A DNA stretch of 64,000 nt, taken from Terribacillus saccharophilus. Its GTDB lineage: Bacteria > Bacillota > Bacilli > Bacillales > Amphibacillaceae. The stretch spans positions 124,001 to 188,000 of the forward strand of contig NZ_NPBJ01000003.1 of assembly GCF_002272075.1 (NCBI RefSeq). The letters are read 5' to 3'. The notes under the pieces were generated by a model. That model ran no database searches. It was given only the letters and a program-made list of their open reading frames with translations, and was not told the origin of the DNA. The position numbers and the translations under genes were made by a program. This document shows positions 26,876 through 35,053 of the stretch, piece after piece. Positions within the stretch are counted from its first letter, which is position 1. Every line of letters begins with the position of its first letter.

Positions 26876-26987
26876 GTACACTTTTACGAACGGTCTCATT
26901 TCAATTGAATAATAAATAAATTAACGTTCAAAGACATATAAAAATAGTTTTAGAACGTTGTTTGTATTACACATACTTTTACGAACG
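26876..26987. repeat. Resolvase-type site (res-like repeats)
   Basis: Direct copies GTACACTTTTACGAACG (26876-26892) and ACATACTTTTACGAACG (26971-26987) flank an inverted pair CGTTC...GAACG (26925-26957). The arrangement, 45 bp before a resolvase start, resembles a multi-subsite recombination/res site of a serine resolvase. Confidence 0.45.
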
Positions 26988-27032
26988 CTTTTGATAGAAT
27001 TAAGGTAGAATAAGTCGGTGAGGTGTAATAAT

Positions 27033-27197
27033 ATGGAAGTGAGGAGGTTTGGATACATACGTATAAGCAGCAAAGTTCAAAATGAAGGCCGGCAGATGGA
27101 GTTTATGAAGAATCTGGGGCTAGATGAACCTCAGAATAACTACCAGACCAAACACTTTTGGGAGAAAGACACAAAATACAATTATTACAGCAGATGA
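27033..27197 (+). pseudogene. Serine-resolvase N-terminal fragment (fragment 2)
   Basis: RRFGYIRISSKVQNEGRQME then FMKNLGLDE is the N-terminal catalytic region of a serine recombinase (GYIRxS with the nucleophilic Ser). After about 30 codons the homology stops and the frame runs into unrelated sequence until TGA at 27197. It is the missing front of the kind of gene whose back lies at 30.7 kb. Confidence 0.7.
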
Positions 27198-27462
27198 TAT
27201 AATGACCTACTATGAAAAAAGTGTCCCTAGCATAGGGAATTTCAATATTGAATTTAATCCTAGCGATAGACCAGTTTGCAGGGTTTTTAATGATTTCTTC
27301 ATTAAGAAAAAACCAAGTTTGAAGGAGTTTGTACAACAGCACATTTTTAACATTTCTAGGTTTGTCTTAACAACCATCACTTTTACTTACCCTTGTTGGA
27401 TGGTTGATATTTCCCGTCAAGGACATATTATGAAACAGTGCTTTAATAAAGGAGTTGTATAA
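27124..27462 (+). CDS. Hypothetical ORF fused onto resolvase debris
   Basis: 112 codons in a frame different from the resolvase fragment, containing ITADDIMTYYEKSVPSIGNF and DRPVCRVFNDFFIKKKPSLK. Codon usage looks natural and the stop is 1 nt before the next start, but the N-terminus is chimeric with the resolvase and I recognise no family. It may be the remaining part of a truncated gene. Confidence 0.3.
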   Translation: MNLRITTRPNTFGRKTQNTIITADDIMTYYEKSVPSIGNFNIEFNPSDRPVCRVFNDFFIKKKPSLKEFVQQHIFNISRFVLTTITFTYPCWMVDISRQGHIMKQCFNKGVV

Positions 27463-27463
27463 A

Positions 27464-28132
27464 ATGGATGAAAAAAAAGATGCAGAAATAAAACGCTCTT
27501 CAAAAGCAGAAAACATTCTACCTCAGATCAATAGTAAAACTAAGCTAGGCGACTTACGAAAAATCGCGAAGGATATTAAAAAAGATCACGAACTAGCTAT
27601 GGAACTTTGGTCAACCGAAGAGTTTTTGCCCAGACTATTAGCAATCTTAATTATGGACAAAAAACTTCTTTCACAAGATGTGCTAAATAAGCTTGATAGA
27701 GATATGCAGACCCATACTTTTGATGAGCGAAATAACTTAATGGATTGGTTAATGGCTAATCAGCTCACCAAAGACAAGCAGAAAATTGCATTGATGGAGT
27801 CATGGGGAAATAGTCCTTCTGCTCTTCAAAGGCGAGCTTTCTGGTATTATCAAGCGCGATTGAGATGGACTGGACAAACACCGCCTGATAACACCGCAGA
27901 CCTGCTATCTGCATTAGAAGCTAATATTACGAAGGAAGAACCGGAAGTTCAATGGGCTATGAATTTCACCGCAGGCTGGATAGGCATTTATGATGAAAAG
28001 AATCGTGCGCGTTGTATTAAACTTGGTGAGAAAACGGGTCTTTACAAAGATGAAATAGTATCAAGAGGATGTACTCCCAGCTATTTGCCGGAGTTCATTA
28101 CGATTGAAGTTAACAAACGACATAATAATTAG
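27464..28132 (+). CDS. AlkD-like DNA alkylation repair protein
   Basis: 222 aa of HEAT-like helices, with the family's LPQINSKTKLGDLRKIAKDI, LWSTEEFLPRLLAILIMD and WAMNFTAGWIGIYDEKNRAR segments. Proteins of this group are AlkD-type DNA glycosylases or non-catalytic relatives that bind alkylated DNA. AAAGGAG precedes ATG 27464 (the ATG-containing frame from 27455 is less likely). Confidence 0.8.
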   Translation: MDEKKDAEIKRSSKAENILPQINSKTKLGDLRKIAKDIKKDHELAMELWSTEEFLPRLLAILIMDKKLLSQDVLNKLDRDMQTHTFDERNNLMDWLMANQLTKDKQKIALMESWGNSPSALQRRAFWYYQARLRWTGQTPPDNTADLLSALEANITKEEPEVQWAMNFTAGWIGIYDEKNRARCIKLGEKTGLYKDEIVSRGCTPSYLPEFITIEVNKRHNN

Positions 28133-28338
28133 TTATCTCTGAAAAATTTATAGAGTTTAAAGAAAGGAATTCAAAGCCTCAAAATAGAAGAAACTCGTCT
28201 CAATAATTATTAAAGAGATTCCTTGAGTAAAAGTAAAGACGATTACTTCGGAGCTAATCGTCTTTACGCGATTAAATAGCTAGTATTGAATTAAGAAAGT
28301 TATCACTCGACATTCCCTACAACTTATATAATATTTAT
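28133..28338. other. Gap with one hairpin
   Basis: GTAAAGACGATTA (28233-28245) pairs with TAATCGTCTTTAC (28255-28267) without a T-run. No gene seen. Confidence 0.4.
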
Positions 28339-29370
28339 TTAATTGTTTGTGCGAAGCGTCAACAAACGCTTTAGTTTATTATCAATAAATTTATTATCGG
28401 TACTGTTAATTCCTCGACCGGCGAAATGTCCCCATACTGAATTAATAGGATGATATTCAACATTAGATATAAACTTAGCCTCATATTCGTTAGTTTCTGC
28501 GGTGCAGAAGAGATCAGTACTACCTGGCATGATGTAGGTAATCGCTTCAATACTTTTAAGTGCCTCCTTAAACTCTCCATTATAATCGGAGTTTGCACTA
28601 ATATCTGCATGTTGTCCTGTCCATAACATGGCTAGAACATTGTGAGGATCCATACTCATAAAACTGTTTTCCCAAACTCCCACCGTAAAATCTTCTAAAA
28701 AGTTAAAGCCCATCTCACGAAAGAGTTCTTCTTTATAGAAAGTCTGTGATAATCCCCATCCTGCATAGACACGGCCAACTGCTCGCATGTCTTGAGAAGT
28801 TAATTGATTTAAATTATTAGAATCCGAGCCAACTGAGGCCATGAGCGCAGCCTTAAGTCCATCGAGGACCACGTAAGTTTGCGGCCAAGTCTTTGCATTT
28901 CCGCAGAAAGAGGCAATTCGATTCACCATGTTAGGATAACTTGCTGCCCATTGGAATGATTGAAGACCTCCCATTGACCACCCAACAACAAGATCAATCT
29001 TCTGAATGCCGAATTTTTCAGTCACCAGTCTATACTGTAATTGAACGTTGTCATAGATGGTTATCTGCGGAAAATTAGCTTTGTCGAATGGTGCAGGCGT
29101 ATTACTTGGAGATGAAGATAATCCATTCCCTAGCAAATTAGGAACGATAATGAAATATTTCTGTGGATCTAGCGCCATTCCGTTTCCAATTAACCATTCA
29201 TTATTAACATGTTGGTCGCCAAAAGCCGTTGGATAAACGATAACATTATCTTTCTTTTCATTCAATTTCCCGTAAGTTTTATAAGCAAGAAAAGCGTCTG
29301 GTAATGTCACTCCGGATTGGAAGGTTACATCACCTAAATTAAAAATCTCATACTCTTTCATTGTTTTCAC
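28339..29370 (-). CDS. MetX-like alpha/beta-fold hydrolase
   Basis: 343 aa, similar in plan to homoserine O-acetyltransferase: FQSGVTLPDAFLAYKTYGKL, FIIVPNLLGNGLSSSPSNTP, nucleophile elbow VVGWSMGG with Ser132, and GHFAGRGIN with the catalytic His near the C-terminus. The MetX signature details differ and no methionine genes are nearby, so it is best called an alpha/beta hydrolase of this branch. Transcribed divergently from an adjacent LysR gene that probably regulates it. Confidence 0.85.
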   Translation of the reverse strand: MKTMKEYEIFNLGDVTFQSGVTLPDAFLAYKTYGKLNEKKDNVIVYPTAFGDQHVNNEWLIGNGMALDPQKYFIIVPNLLGNGLSSSPSNTPAPFDKANFPQITIYDNVQLQYRLVTEKFGIQKIDLVVGWSMGGLQSFQWAASYPNMVNRIASFCGNAKTWPQTYVVLDGLKAALMASVGSDSNNLNQLTSQDMRAVGRVYAGWGLSQTFYKEELFREMGFNFLEDFTVGVWENSFMSMDPHNVLAMLWTGQHADISANSDYNGEFKEALKSIEAITYIMPGSTDLFCTAETNEYEAKFISNVEYHPINSVWGHFAGRGINSTDNKFIDNKLKRLLTLRTNN

Positions 29371-29503
29371 TCCTATCTAAATGAAACACAAACGTTTAGA
29401 ATGTATTTCTTGTTATTGAGTATATAACCGTGTTACTTTCAATAAAAGTGAACAAAATTCAATGTAGTATTCAATAATATTGAAAGTTAAAGGGGGATTT
29501 ATC

Positions 29504-30406
29504 ATGGAATTGCGCCAATTGAATACGTTTCAAACAGTTGCAACAACTTTAAATTTCAGTAGAGCTGCTGAAGCACTAAATTACGTACCCTCCAACGTCA
29601 CGATGCAAATAAAAGCATTAGAGGAAGAGCTAGATGTTCGTCTCTTTGATCGCTTAGGAAAGCAGCTGGTTCTTACAACTGCGGGTAAACGTTTTTTAAC
29701 TCATGTCCAGGACGTTTTAAACAAATTGGACGAAGCTCGCAGTAGCGTTCTTCATGACAATGAAGTTCTAAGCGGTACCCTAACAATTAGTGCCAACGAA
29801 GTAGTTTGCGCTTATCGACTTCCAGATGTCTTTAAACTCTTTCGTTCGCGATATCCAAGAGTTCGTCTTATCTTTCGATCTGTTCCAAATCTACAACTCA
29901 AACAAACACTTTTTGAGGGAACCTCGGATGTCGTTTTTGTACTTGACGAACACATTCAATCAACGGGACTTGCAGTAGAACCATTGACGAAAGAAACTTT
30001 TCGCCTTTTCGCCGCTCCAGATCATCCACTTGTGAGACAAAATGAATTACTGCTTGAAGATTTTCACGAAGAAGTGTTTCTAATTAATGAAAAGGGTTGT
30101 CCCTATAGAACCATGTTTGATCGAACATTTAATAAAGGTGACATTGACAGTATGTCATCTTTAGAGTTTCAAAGTGCCGAAGCTATTAAACAATGTGCAA
30201 TTTCAGGAATCGGTATTGCCTTTCTTCCTGAAATAGTAGCTGAAGTCGAAGTTAACCGTGGCGAACTTATGCCTCTTTTATGGCCAATTCCAGACTTGGA
30301 TGTATATACACAGATCTCATGGCATAAAGATAAGTGGCTTTCACCGATCATATTAGCTTTTATAGAGACAGCAAGGGAAGTTATGACTCTAGAGGAATTC
30401 TGTTGA
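29504..30406 (+). CDS. LysR-family transcriptional regulator
   Basis: 300 aa from ATG 29504 (GGGGGA upstream); the earlier start at 29480 lacks a site. N-terminal winged HTH: MELRQLNTFQTVATTLNFSR and VPSNVTMQIKALEEELDVRL. The rest is a periplasmic-binding-like effector domain. The shared 29371-29503 region contains TTCAATAATATTGAA (about 29470-29484) with other TTCAA repeats, a plausible LysR box controlling the divergent hydrolase. Confidence 0.92.
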   Translation: MELRQLNTFQTVATTLNFSRAAEALNYVPSNVTMQIKALEEELDVRLFDRLGKQLVLTTAGKRFLTHVQDVLNKLDEARSSVLHDNEVLSGTLTISANEVVCAYRLPDVFKLFRSRYPRVRLIFRSVPNLQLKQTLFEGTSDVVFVLDEHIQSTGLAVEPLTKETFRLFAAPDHPLVRQNELLLEDFHEEVFLINEKGCPYRTMFDRTFNKGDIDSMSSLEFQSAEAIKQCAISGIGIAFLPEIVAEVEVNRGELMPLLWPIPDLDVYTQISWHKDKWLSPIILAFIETAREVMTLEEFC

Positions 30407-30462
30407 ATTAATTACCAGGACAGAGCAATATACGCTATACATTTCACAATATTGGGATAAGC

Positions 30463-30511
30463 CCTTAAACTAGCGATTTCATTATCTGGAACGCTAATTT
30501 AGGTTTTTTTT
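30463..30511 (+). terminator. Terminator after the LysR gene
   Basis: CCTTAAACTAGCG pairs imperfectly with CGCTAATTTAGG, followed by eight T. Confidence 0.65.
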
Positions 30512-30527
30512 GCGGGGAATAATAAAT

Positions 30528-30719
30528 TTGAAGCATACATTACTATTTATATTTGTAATAATTCTATGTGGCTGTACTGAAATCAAAAAGCAACAATCAA
30601 ATCCGCGGTTATCGAAGAGGATAATCTAAACGGCGTGGATATGTAGTTGCTGATGTAGTAGGTGTCATAGCTGGAGTGTCAATGGCGAGGAATCTTACTG
30701 TGTATTCTTTATTGGGCTC
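30528..30719 (+). pseudogene. Lipoprotein remnant
   Basis: TTG 30528 opens a signal peptide with a lipobox (KHTLLFIFVIILCGC) and stops at 30629. Downstream in another frame RRGYVVADVVGVI...MARNL resembles a DUF3221-like domain, joined directly to resolvase sequence near 30720. Family assignment is tentative. Confidence 0.4.
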
Positions 30720-30721
30720 TG

Positions 30722-31252
30722 CAGATGGAATCAATGAAGAGCCAAGGCTTGGATGAACGAGATATCTTCATCGATAAACAAATTGGGAAGGATTTTAACC
30801 GAGTTAACTACCAATTGCTAAAACGGATCATCAGAAAAGGCGATATTTTGTATATCCATTCCCGGGACTAGTTTGGAAGAAATGAGGAAAAAATTCTACA
30901 AGAGTGGAATGACATCACAAAAAATATTCAAGCAGATATCGTTGTACTTGATATGCCCTTATTAGACACCACACAATACAAAGACAGTATAGGAACCTTC
31001 ATTGCAGATTTGGTATTAATACTTTCCTGGATGGCCCAAGAGGAACGTGATCGAATAAGAAAAAGGCAGTGTGAAGGAGTAGACGTTGCACTACAAAACT
31101 GTGTAAAGTTTGGAAGATCAAGAATAGAAACGACAGAAGAATTTAGGCACGTATATAAACGTTGGAAGTCTGGAGAGATAACTGCCGTTAATGCAATGAG
31201 GGAACTAGACTTAAAGAAAACTACCTTCTTACACCCGAATTATTGGGACTAG
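30722..31252 (+). pseudogene. Serine-resolvase remnant 3 (5'-truncated, nonsense mutation)
   Basis: One frame reads QMESMKSQGLDERDIFIDKQ, DFNRVNYQLLKRIIRKGDIL, YIHSRD-stop-FGRN, then VLDMPLLDTTQYKD and SWMAQEERDRIRKRQ...GRSRIE to 31252. It lacks the first ~20 residues (present in fragment 2 at 27033) and carries TAG at 30869-30871 in the conserved D-x-F/RFGR region. The C-terminal HTH is cut and fused to a YjcQ-like piece. Confidence 0.75.
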
Positions 31253-31428
31253 ACGATGCACACTTCAACTTTGCATTAAGTAAGCTTTATGATGCAGAAT
31301 TAATTTCTAATATTAAAGTTCACCGAACTAAAACTACTACATACCCTCTAGTTGTTTACCATACCGTTAGCCTAACTCCACCAGGAATAAGGTATATAGA
31401 GAAGAAGTTAGATATTAATCCGTATTAA
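31224..31428 (+). pseudogene. YjcQ-like protein fragment
   Basis: From the junction with the resolvase, LTPELLGLDDAHFNFALSKL to VSLTPPGIRYIEKKL gives the winged-helix C-terminal part of YjcQ-type phage/ICE proteins. TAA at 31426. In the same frame after the stop comes KKMKDAGLDRLENIAAKVVA...IKGGGIQ (to 31548), another small orphan tail. Confidence 0.5.
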
Positions 31429-31548
31429 GACAGTGAAGAAAAAAGTAAATCAGTTGCAAAGAAAATGAAAGATGCGGGACTGGATCGATTAGAAAATATT
31501 GCTGCAAAGGTAGTAGCTGAATTAATAAAAGGTGGAGGCATCCAATAA

Positions 31549-31929
31549 GATGGGTGCTTTTTATTTTTGGGATTTATTGTTCTTACTGTCTATATTATTT
31601 ATTTACAATATCTCAAATTCGAATTGCATTACCAGATTAATTAAATTTTCGAGCAACATATCACTCCATATATATGAAAGTAGTCTCAATTTTCTTATTT
31701 CCAATTGCTTGTATGATTCTAATAACATGTTCACCTTTGTTCTGCACACACAAATCGATGTCACAAAGTATGAGCTCTCACAGCTAGATAGTGCATGTGA
31801 AAAGAGAGGATTAGGCAAGAATGAGCCACGATTAGGTACTCACGGTTGGTGGATATAAGGGATAATATGTAGTATGAAAGAAATATCTGATTGAACAGAA
31901 CAAAATATTACACAGATGAGGTGGGAAGT
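31549..31929. other. Region with no convincing gene
   Basis: An open frame over 31532-31858 ends in KYELSQLDSACEKRGLGKNE but has no family I recognise and no good start. Treated as probable debris from a mobile element. Confidence 0.3.
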
Positions 31930-32199
31930 ATGACTGAAATGAATTTCTTATTCGGGCATAATTTAGGGTTAGCTCGTTTTGCTACAGTTTTAGTAAGTAA
32001 TGCAGCTCAATTATCCTCGAGTGTAGTTTTGAAATATCACGGGCAAGCAATACATGTAACAAATCATCCTGACTCTATAATGGAAATTGTTAATCTAGAT
32101 ATAAAACCTTACGATCAGTATCAAATTCTTGTAGAAGGATCTGATGAAGCTGATGCACAATTTGTATATAAACTTAGATTACGTGAATTTGAATTATAG
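31930..32199 (+). CDS. HPr-like protein lacking the phosphorylatable histidine
   Basis: 89 aa. It aligns end to end with HPr: LGLARFATVLVSNAA in place of HPr's G(I/L)HARPATVLV, then VVLKYHGQAI, DSIMEIVNL (the Ser46 region) and ILVEGSDEADA. The active His15 is deleted (GL-ARFAT) and Pro18 is Phe, so PEP-dependent phosphotransfer is impossible; the regulatory Ser is kept. It is therefore Crh-like in logic or degenerate. GAGGTGGGA precedes ATG 31930. No PTS genes are adjacent. Confidence 0.7.
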   Translation: MTEMNFLFGHNLGLARFATVLVSNAAQLSSSVVLKYHGQAIHVTNHPDSIMEIVNLDIKPYDQYQILVEGSDEADAQFVYKLRLREFEL

Positions 32200-32418
32200 T
32201 TCCTGTTTGCAAATATTCGGCCGGTTCAGATTATGCGAAACGTGCGGATAATAATGCTATAAGGTAGACCATCTTTTTTACGTGGATAATTAAGCATAAG
32301 TTCCTGATATCTCCTGTCTCTATTAATTGCATAAATGTACTTCCTTTAAGATGTGGCATTGAATTCAGGTGAAGAGCTTCAATATTTTCTGTTTTGATAT
32401 CCGATGAGGGGGATACAA
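32200..32418. other. Gap with no gene
   Basis: No ORF or clear structure. The ribosome site GAGGGGGAT for the next gene is at 32406-32414. Confidence 0.4.
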
Positions 32419-33036
32419 ATGAAAAAGACTTTATATCTTATGAGACACGGACAAACGTTATTTAATCATAGAAGGAAGATCCAAGGCTGGTGTGATTCAC
32501 CACTAACGGAAATAGGAATAAAGCAAGCAGAGATAGCAGCTAGTTATTTTAAAAAGCAAAATATTATCTTTGACCATGCCTACAGTTCTACATCCGAAAG
32601 AGCAAGTGATACCTTAGAGATTGTAACTGATATGTCTTATACAAGATTAAAAGGATTAAAAGAATGGAACTTTGGAACTTTTGAAGGGGAAAGTGAAGAT
32701 TTAAATCCACCACTTCCTTATGGGGATTTCTTTGTAAAATATGGCGGGGAAGATCAAAAGGATGTCCAAAAAAGGGTTGCTACAACATGTCAAGAAATAA
32801 TGGAAGGAGATAATGAGGTTGTTTTAGCTGTATCTCATGGAGCCACTTGTAGGAACTTTATGAGATATTGGGAACATACAAGTTCGGTTATGCAACACGA
32901 AAGAATTGGCAATTGTTGTATTTTAAAGTTCGAGTATGAAAATAAAGAATTTAAATTAGTAGAGATAATAAATCACGATTTTAGTGGCTTATTAGACGAA
33001 TCGAAATTTCTTCTAGTCCCTAATTTAAAGAAGTAA
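32419..33036 (+). CDS. Histidine phosphatase (phosphoglycerate-mutase-like)
   Basis: 205 aa. RHG motif LMRHGQTLFNHRRKIQGWCD with the phospho-accepting His, AYSSTSERASDT, EWNFGTFEGES and the second catalytic His in AVSHGATCRNFM. Broad-specificity phosphatase or mutase family; substrate unknown. ATG 32419 is preferred over 32404 because the ribosome site lies between them. Confidence 0.92.
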   Translation: MKKTLYLMRHGQTLFNHRRKIQGWCDSPLTEIGIKQAEIAASYFKKQNIIFDHAYSSTSERASDTLEIVTDMSYTRLKGLKEWNFGTFEGESEDLNPPLPYGDFFVKYGGEDQKDVQKRVATTCQEIMEGDNEVVLAVSHGATCRNFMRYWEHTSSVMQHERIGNCCILKFEYENKEFKLVEIINHDFSGLLDESKFLLVPNLKK

Positions 33037-33042
33037 ATCAAA

Positions 33043-33067
33043 AAAGACACTCTTCATGAGTGTCTTT
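33043..33067 (+). terminator. Terminator of the histidine phosphatase
   Basis: AAAGACACTC (33043-33052) pairs with GAGTGTCTTT (33058-33067) around TTCAT; the T-run is short. Confidence 0.7.
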
Positions 33068-33298
33068 CGTTTACTATCGTAATTAAGAGAATAATAATTA
33101 AAATGGCATTGAATAATGCTTGAAACTTAGACTGATGATTAGGTTAAGGATAAATACCTTGAAAGTATCTATCCATCTTGATTGGTCGATGGCGTTTTTG
33201 GCTAGTTTATTGTCATTTTATGATAGTTACTGTAGGACATATTTCAGCTATTCTTATAAAACAATGAAAAAAATACTTCAGATAAAGGAGTTCCTAAA

Positions 33299-34333
33299 GT
33301 GGCAGCCCAATCTAATGATCGTATAAAAATACCAACTTCTTTTTGGAGAGATTTACCTAAGATAGGGATTAAAGAACATGAGCTAATTCATAGAGCAAAA
33401 CTGCCAGTCAATATTCTATCTGAACCGGTTATAGTAACTACTGACCAGTATTTTGCAATCTGGCAAGCAGTTTTAGATCTGATCGAGGATCCTGCTACTG
33501 GTATCCTCTCAATAGCTACAGACGTTAAAACTACTCAATTACCACCTTCTATTTTAGCTGCATACCATGCTCGTAGTTATCGAGAAGCATTAAATAGAAT
33601 GGCAAGGTACAAACAATTATGCTCACCTGAACGTATAATTATTTCCGAAGAAGGCGAGATATGTACGATTGAGCTTGAATGGTTATATTCGGAGTTTAGT
33701 GAACCCCCAATGCTTGCTGGTGTAATAATGGCAACCTTACTTGAAATCGGAAGACTAGGTACAGGTCAGCCTTTGACGGCTCACTATGTAGAGTTTTCAG
33801 ACTCCATGGGTAAGAAACACATCCTTGAAGATTACTTTGGTTGTGAAGTTAGATATGGATCACAACAAAATAAAATGACATTAAAATTAAGTGACTTAGA
33901 CCGACTATTTGACTCCTATAATGCTGAGCTGCTAGAAATTCTAACTCCAGCCCTTGATCTATCCTTAGATGAGCAGCAGCGACGAAATTCAATAACTGAG
34001 ACAGTCAAATCGATATTGAAACATAACCTATCCAGCGGTCGTCCTGACATTAATAAGGTTGCGGGTGAATTATCTATAAGTGAACGTACCTTGCAACGTC
34101 GACTTACCGGGGCTGGAACAAATTTTAAAGATTTACTAGCAGAAACTCGGCATGAGATGGCTCGAGATTATTTGGTAGATCCTTCACTGGATATTAAAGA
34201 AGTAGCATTTTTACTTGGATATGAAGAATTAAATTCGTTTTATCGTGCTTTTCGCCATTGGGAAGGTGAAACACCCTCTAATTGGAGAACAGAACATTTA
34301 AGTTCTAACTCTATGGTACCGCCATTTCACTAA
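33299..34333 (+). CDS. AraC-family regulator with Arabinose_bd-type N-terminus
   Basis: 344 aa, GTG start with AAAGGAG 9 nt upstream. The N-terminal ~200 residues match the OruR/ArgR-like ligand domain (Arabinose_bd type). The C-terminal ~100 form the double HTH: VAGELSISERTLQRRLTGAG and DIKEVAFLLGYEELNSFYRA. Likely controls neighbouring reductase genes; effector unknown. Confidence 0.88.
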   Translation: MAAQSNDRIKIPTSFWRDLPKIGIKEHELIHRAKLPVNILSEPVIVTTDQYFAIWQAVLDLIEDPATGILSIATDVKTTQLPPSILAAYHARSYREALNRMARYKQLCSPERIIISEEGEICTIELEWLYSEFSEPPMLAGVIMATLLEIGRLGTGQPLTAHYVEFSDSMGKKHILEDYFGCEVRYGSQQNKMTLKLSDLDRLFDSYNAELLEILTPALDLSLDEQQRRNSITETVKSILKHNLSSGRPDINKVAGELSISERTLQRRLTGAGTNFKDLLAETRHEMARDYLVDPSLDIKEVAFLLGYEELNSFYRAFRHWEGETPSNWRTEHLSSNSMVPPFH

Positions 34334-34423
34334 ATTAAAAAAAGTGGCGTTTTGAGATAGATTTATGGCGCCTTAAGATGATTACCGCATTAATAATAAT
34401 AGGTAAGATAATATTAACCATCT
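34334..34423. other. Short gap
   Basis: Non-coding. GTGGCG...TGGCGCC might form a weak hairpin after the AraC gene. Confidence 0.3.
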
Positions 34424-34510
34424 GATGTAGCTATAAATGAAATACTTATTCGACCTACCAGTCAAGCGAAGCAGTCAGATATTAATACTATAACTTTTAA
34501 AAGGAGATGA
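34424..34510 (+). pseudogene. SDR C-terminal remnant
   Basis: The frame DVAINEILIRPTSQAKQSD, ending in TGA at 34510, is the typical C-terminal tail of NADP-dependent SDRs. A near copy of the DNA recurs at 61745-61780. The stop lies within the ribosome site of the next gene. Confidence 0.55.
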
Positions 34511-34516
34511 GGGAAA

Positions 34517-34876
34517 ATAGAAAAAGTATTAGAAGTATCTAATAGAATTTGGGATGCCTTTCAAAAAGAAAACGTAGATGTATTAGTTGATTTAGTTCAT
34601 CAACATGCTAGGTTTGTTCATATGGGAGTTACACTATCACGTGATGAGGAAATAAACATTATAAATGAAAGAGGCATTGTTTATAAAGAGATTGATTTTC
34701 AGAAAAGTACAATTCATGAGATGGAATCAACGGTGGTTTTGTTAAATAAAATAAAACTGATAGCTATTGTTGACGGTAAAGAAGTAACCAATCCTTTTGT
34801 AGTTACCGAGGTATATACTAAAAAAAGAGATATATTTAAATTAGCATCGATGTCTTATACAAAAATAAATTATTAA
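34517..34876 (+). CDS. SnoaL/DUF4440-like protein with apparent AUA start
   Basis: 119 aa, an NTF2-like fold: EKVLEVSNRIWDAFQKENVD, LVDLVHQHARFVHMG, then VVLLNKIKLIAIVDGKEV. The frame is open only from 34511 (TGA at 34508). The only codon at correct distance from AAGGAGATGA (34501-34510) is ATA 34517; the next possible start, ATG 34622, would delete the first third of the domain. So AUA is used or a former ATG is mutated. Confidence 0.65.
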   Translation: MEKVLEVSNRIWDAFQKENVDVLVDLVHQHARFVHMGVTLSRDEEINIINERGIVYKEIDFQKSTIHEMESTVVLLNKIKLIAIVDGKEVTNPFVVTEVYTKKRDIFKLASMSYTKINY

Positions 34877-35053
34877 TAACAAATATGCTTTAAACTAGTG
34901 AAGAGATTATTATTATTTCCTGCAAAAAGACCTCGTTTAACAGCATATTGGTAGACCATTTAGAGAAAAATGAAAGATAAATAATTATATTCCCACGAAG
35001 CTCAAAGTTTATAGTGACTTAATCATATAATTAACCAGTAGGAGGAAGAAAAA

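Noticed and set aside
28339-29370. Calling the alpha/beta hydrolase MetX (homoserine O-acetyltransferase).
   Set aside because: Overall plan fits, but no methionine genes or typical MetX context, so only the broader family is supported.
30528-30629. The 33-codon lipoprotein-like ORF as a functional small lipoprotein.
   Set aside because: It stops soon after the lipobox and related sequence continues in another frame, so a remnant is more likely.
31532-31858. A 108-codon open frame as a gene.
   Set aside because: No proper start, low-complexity hydrophobic front, no family; lies in mobile-element debris.
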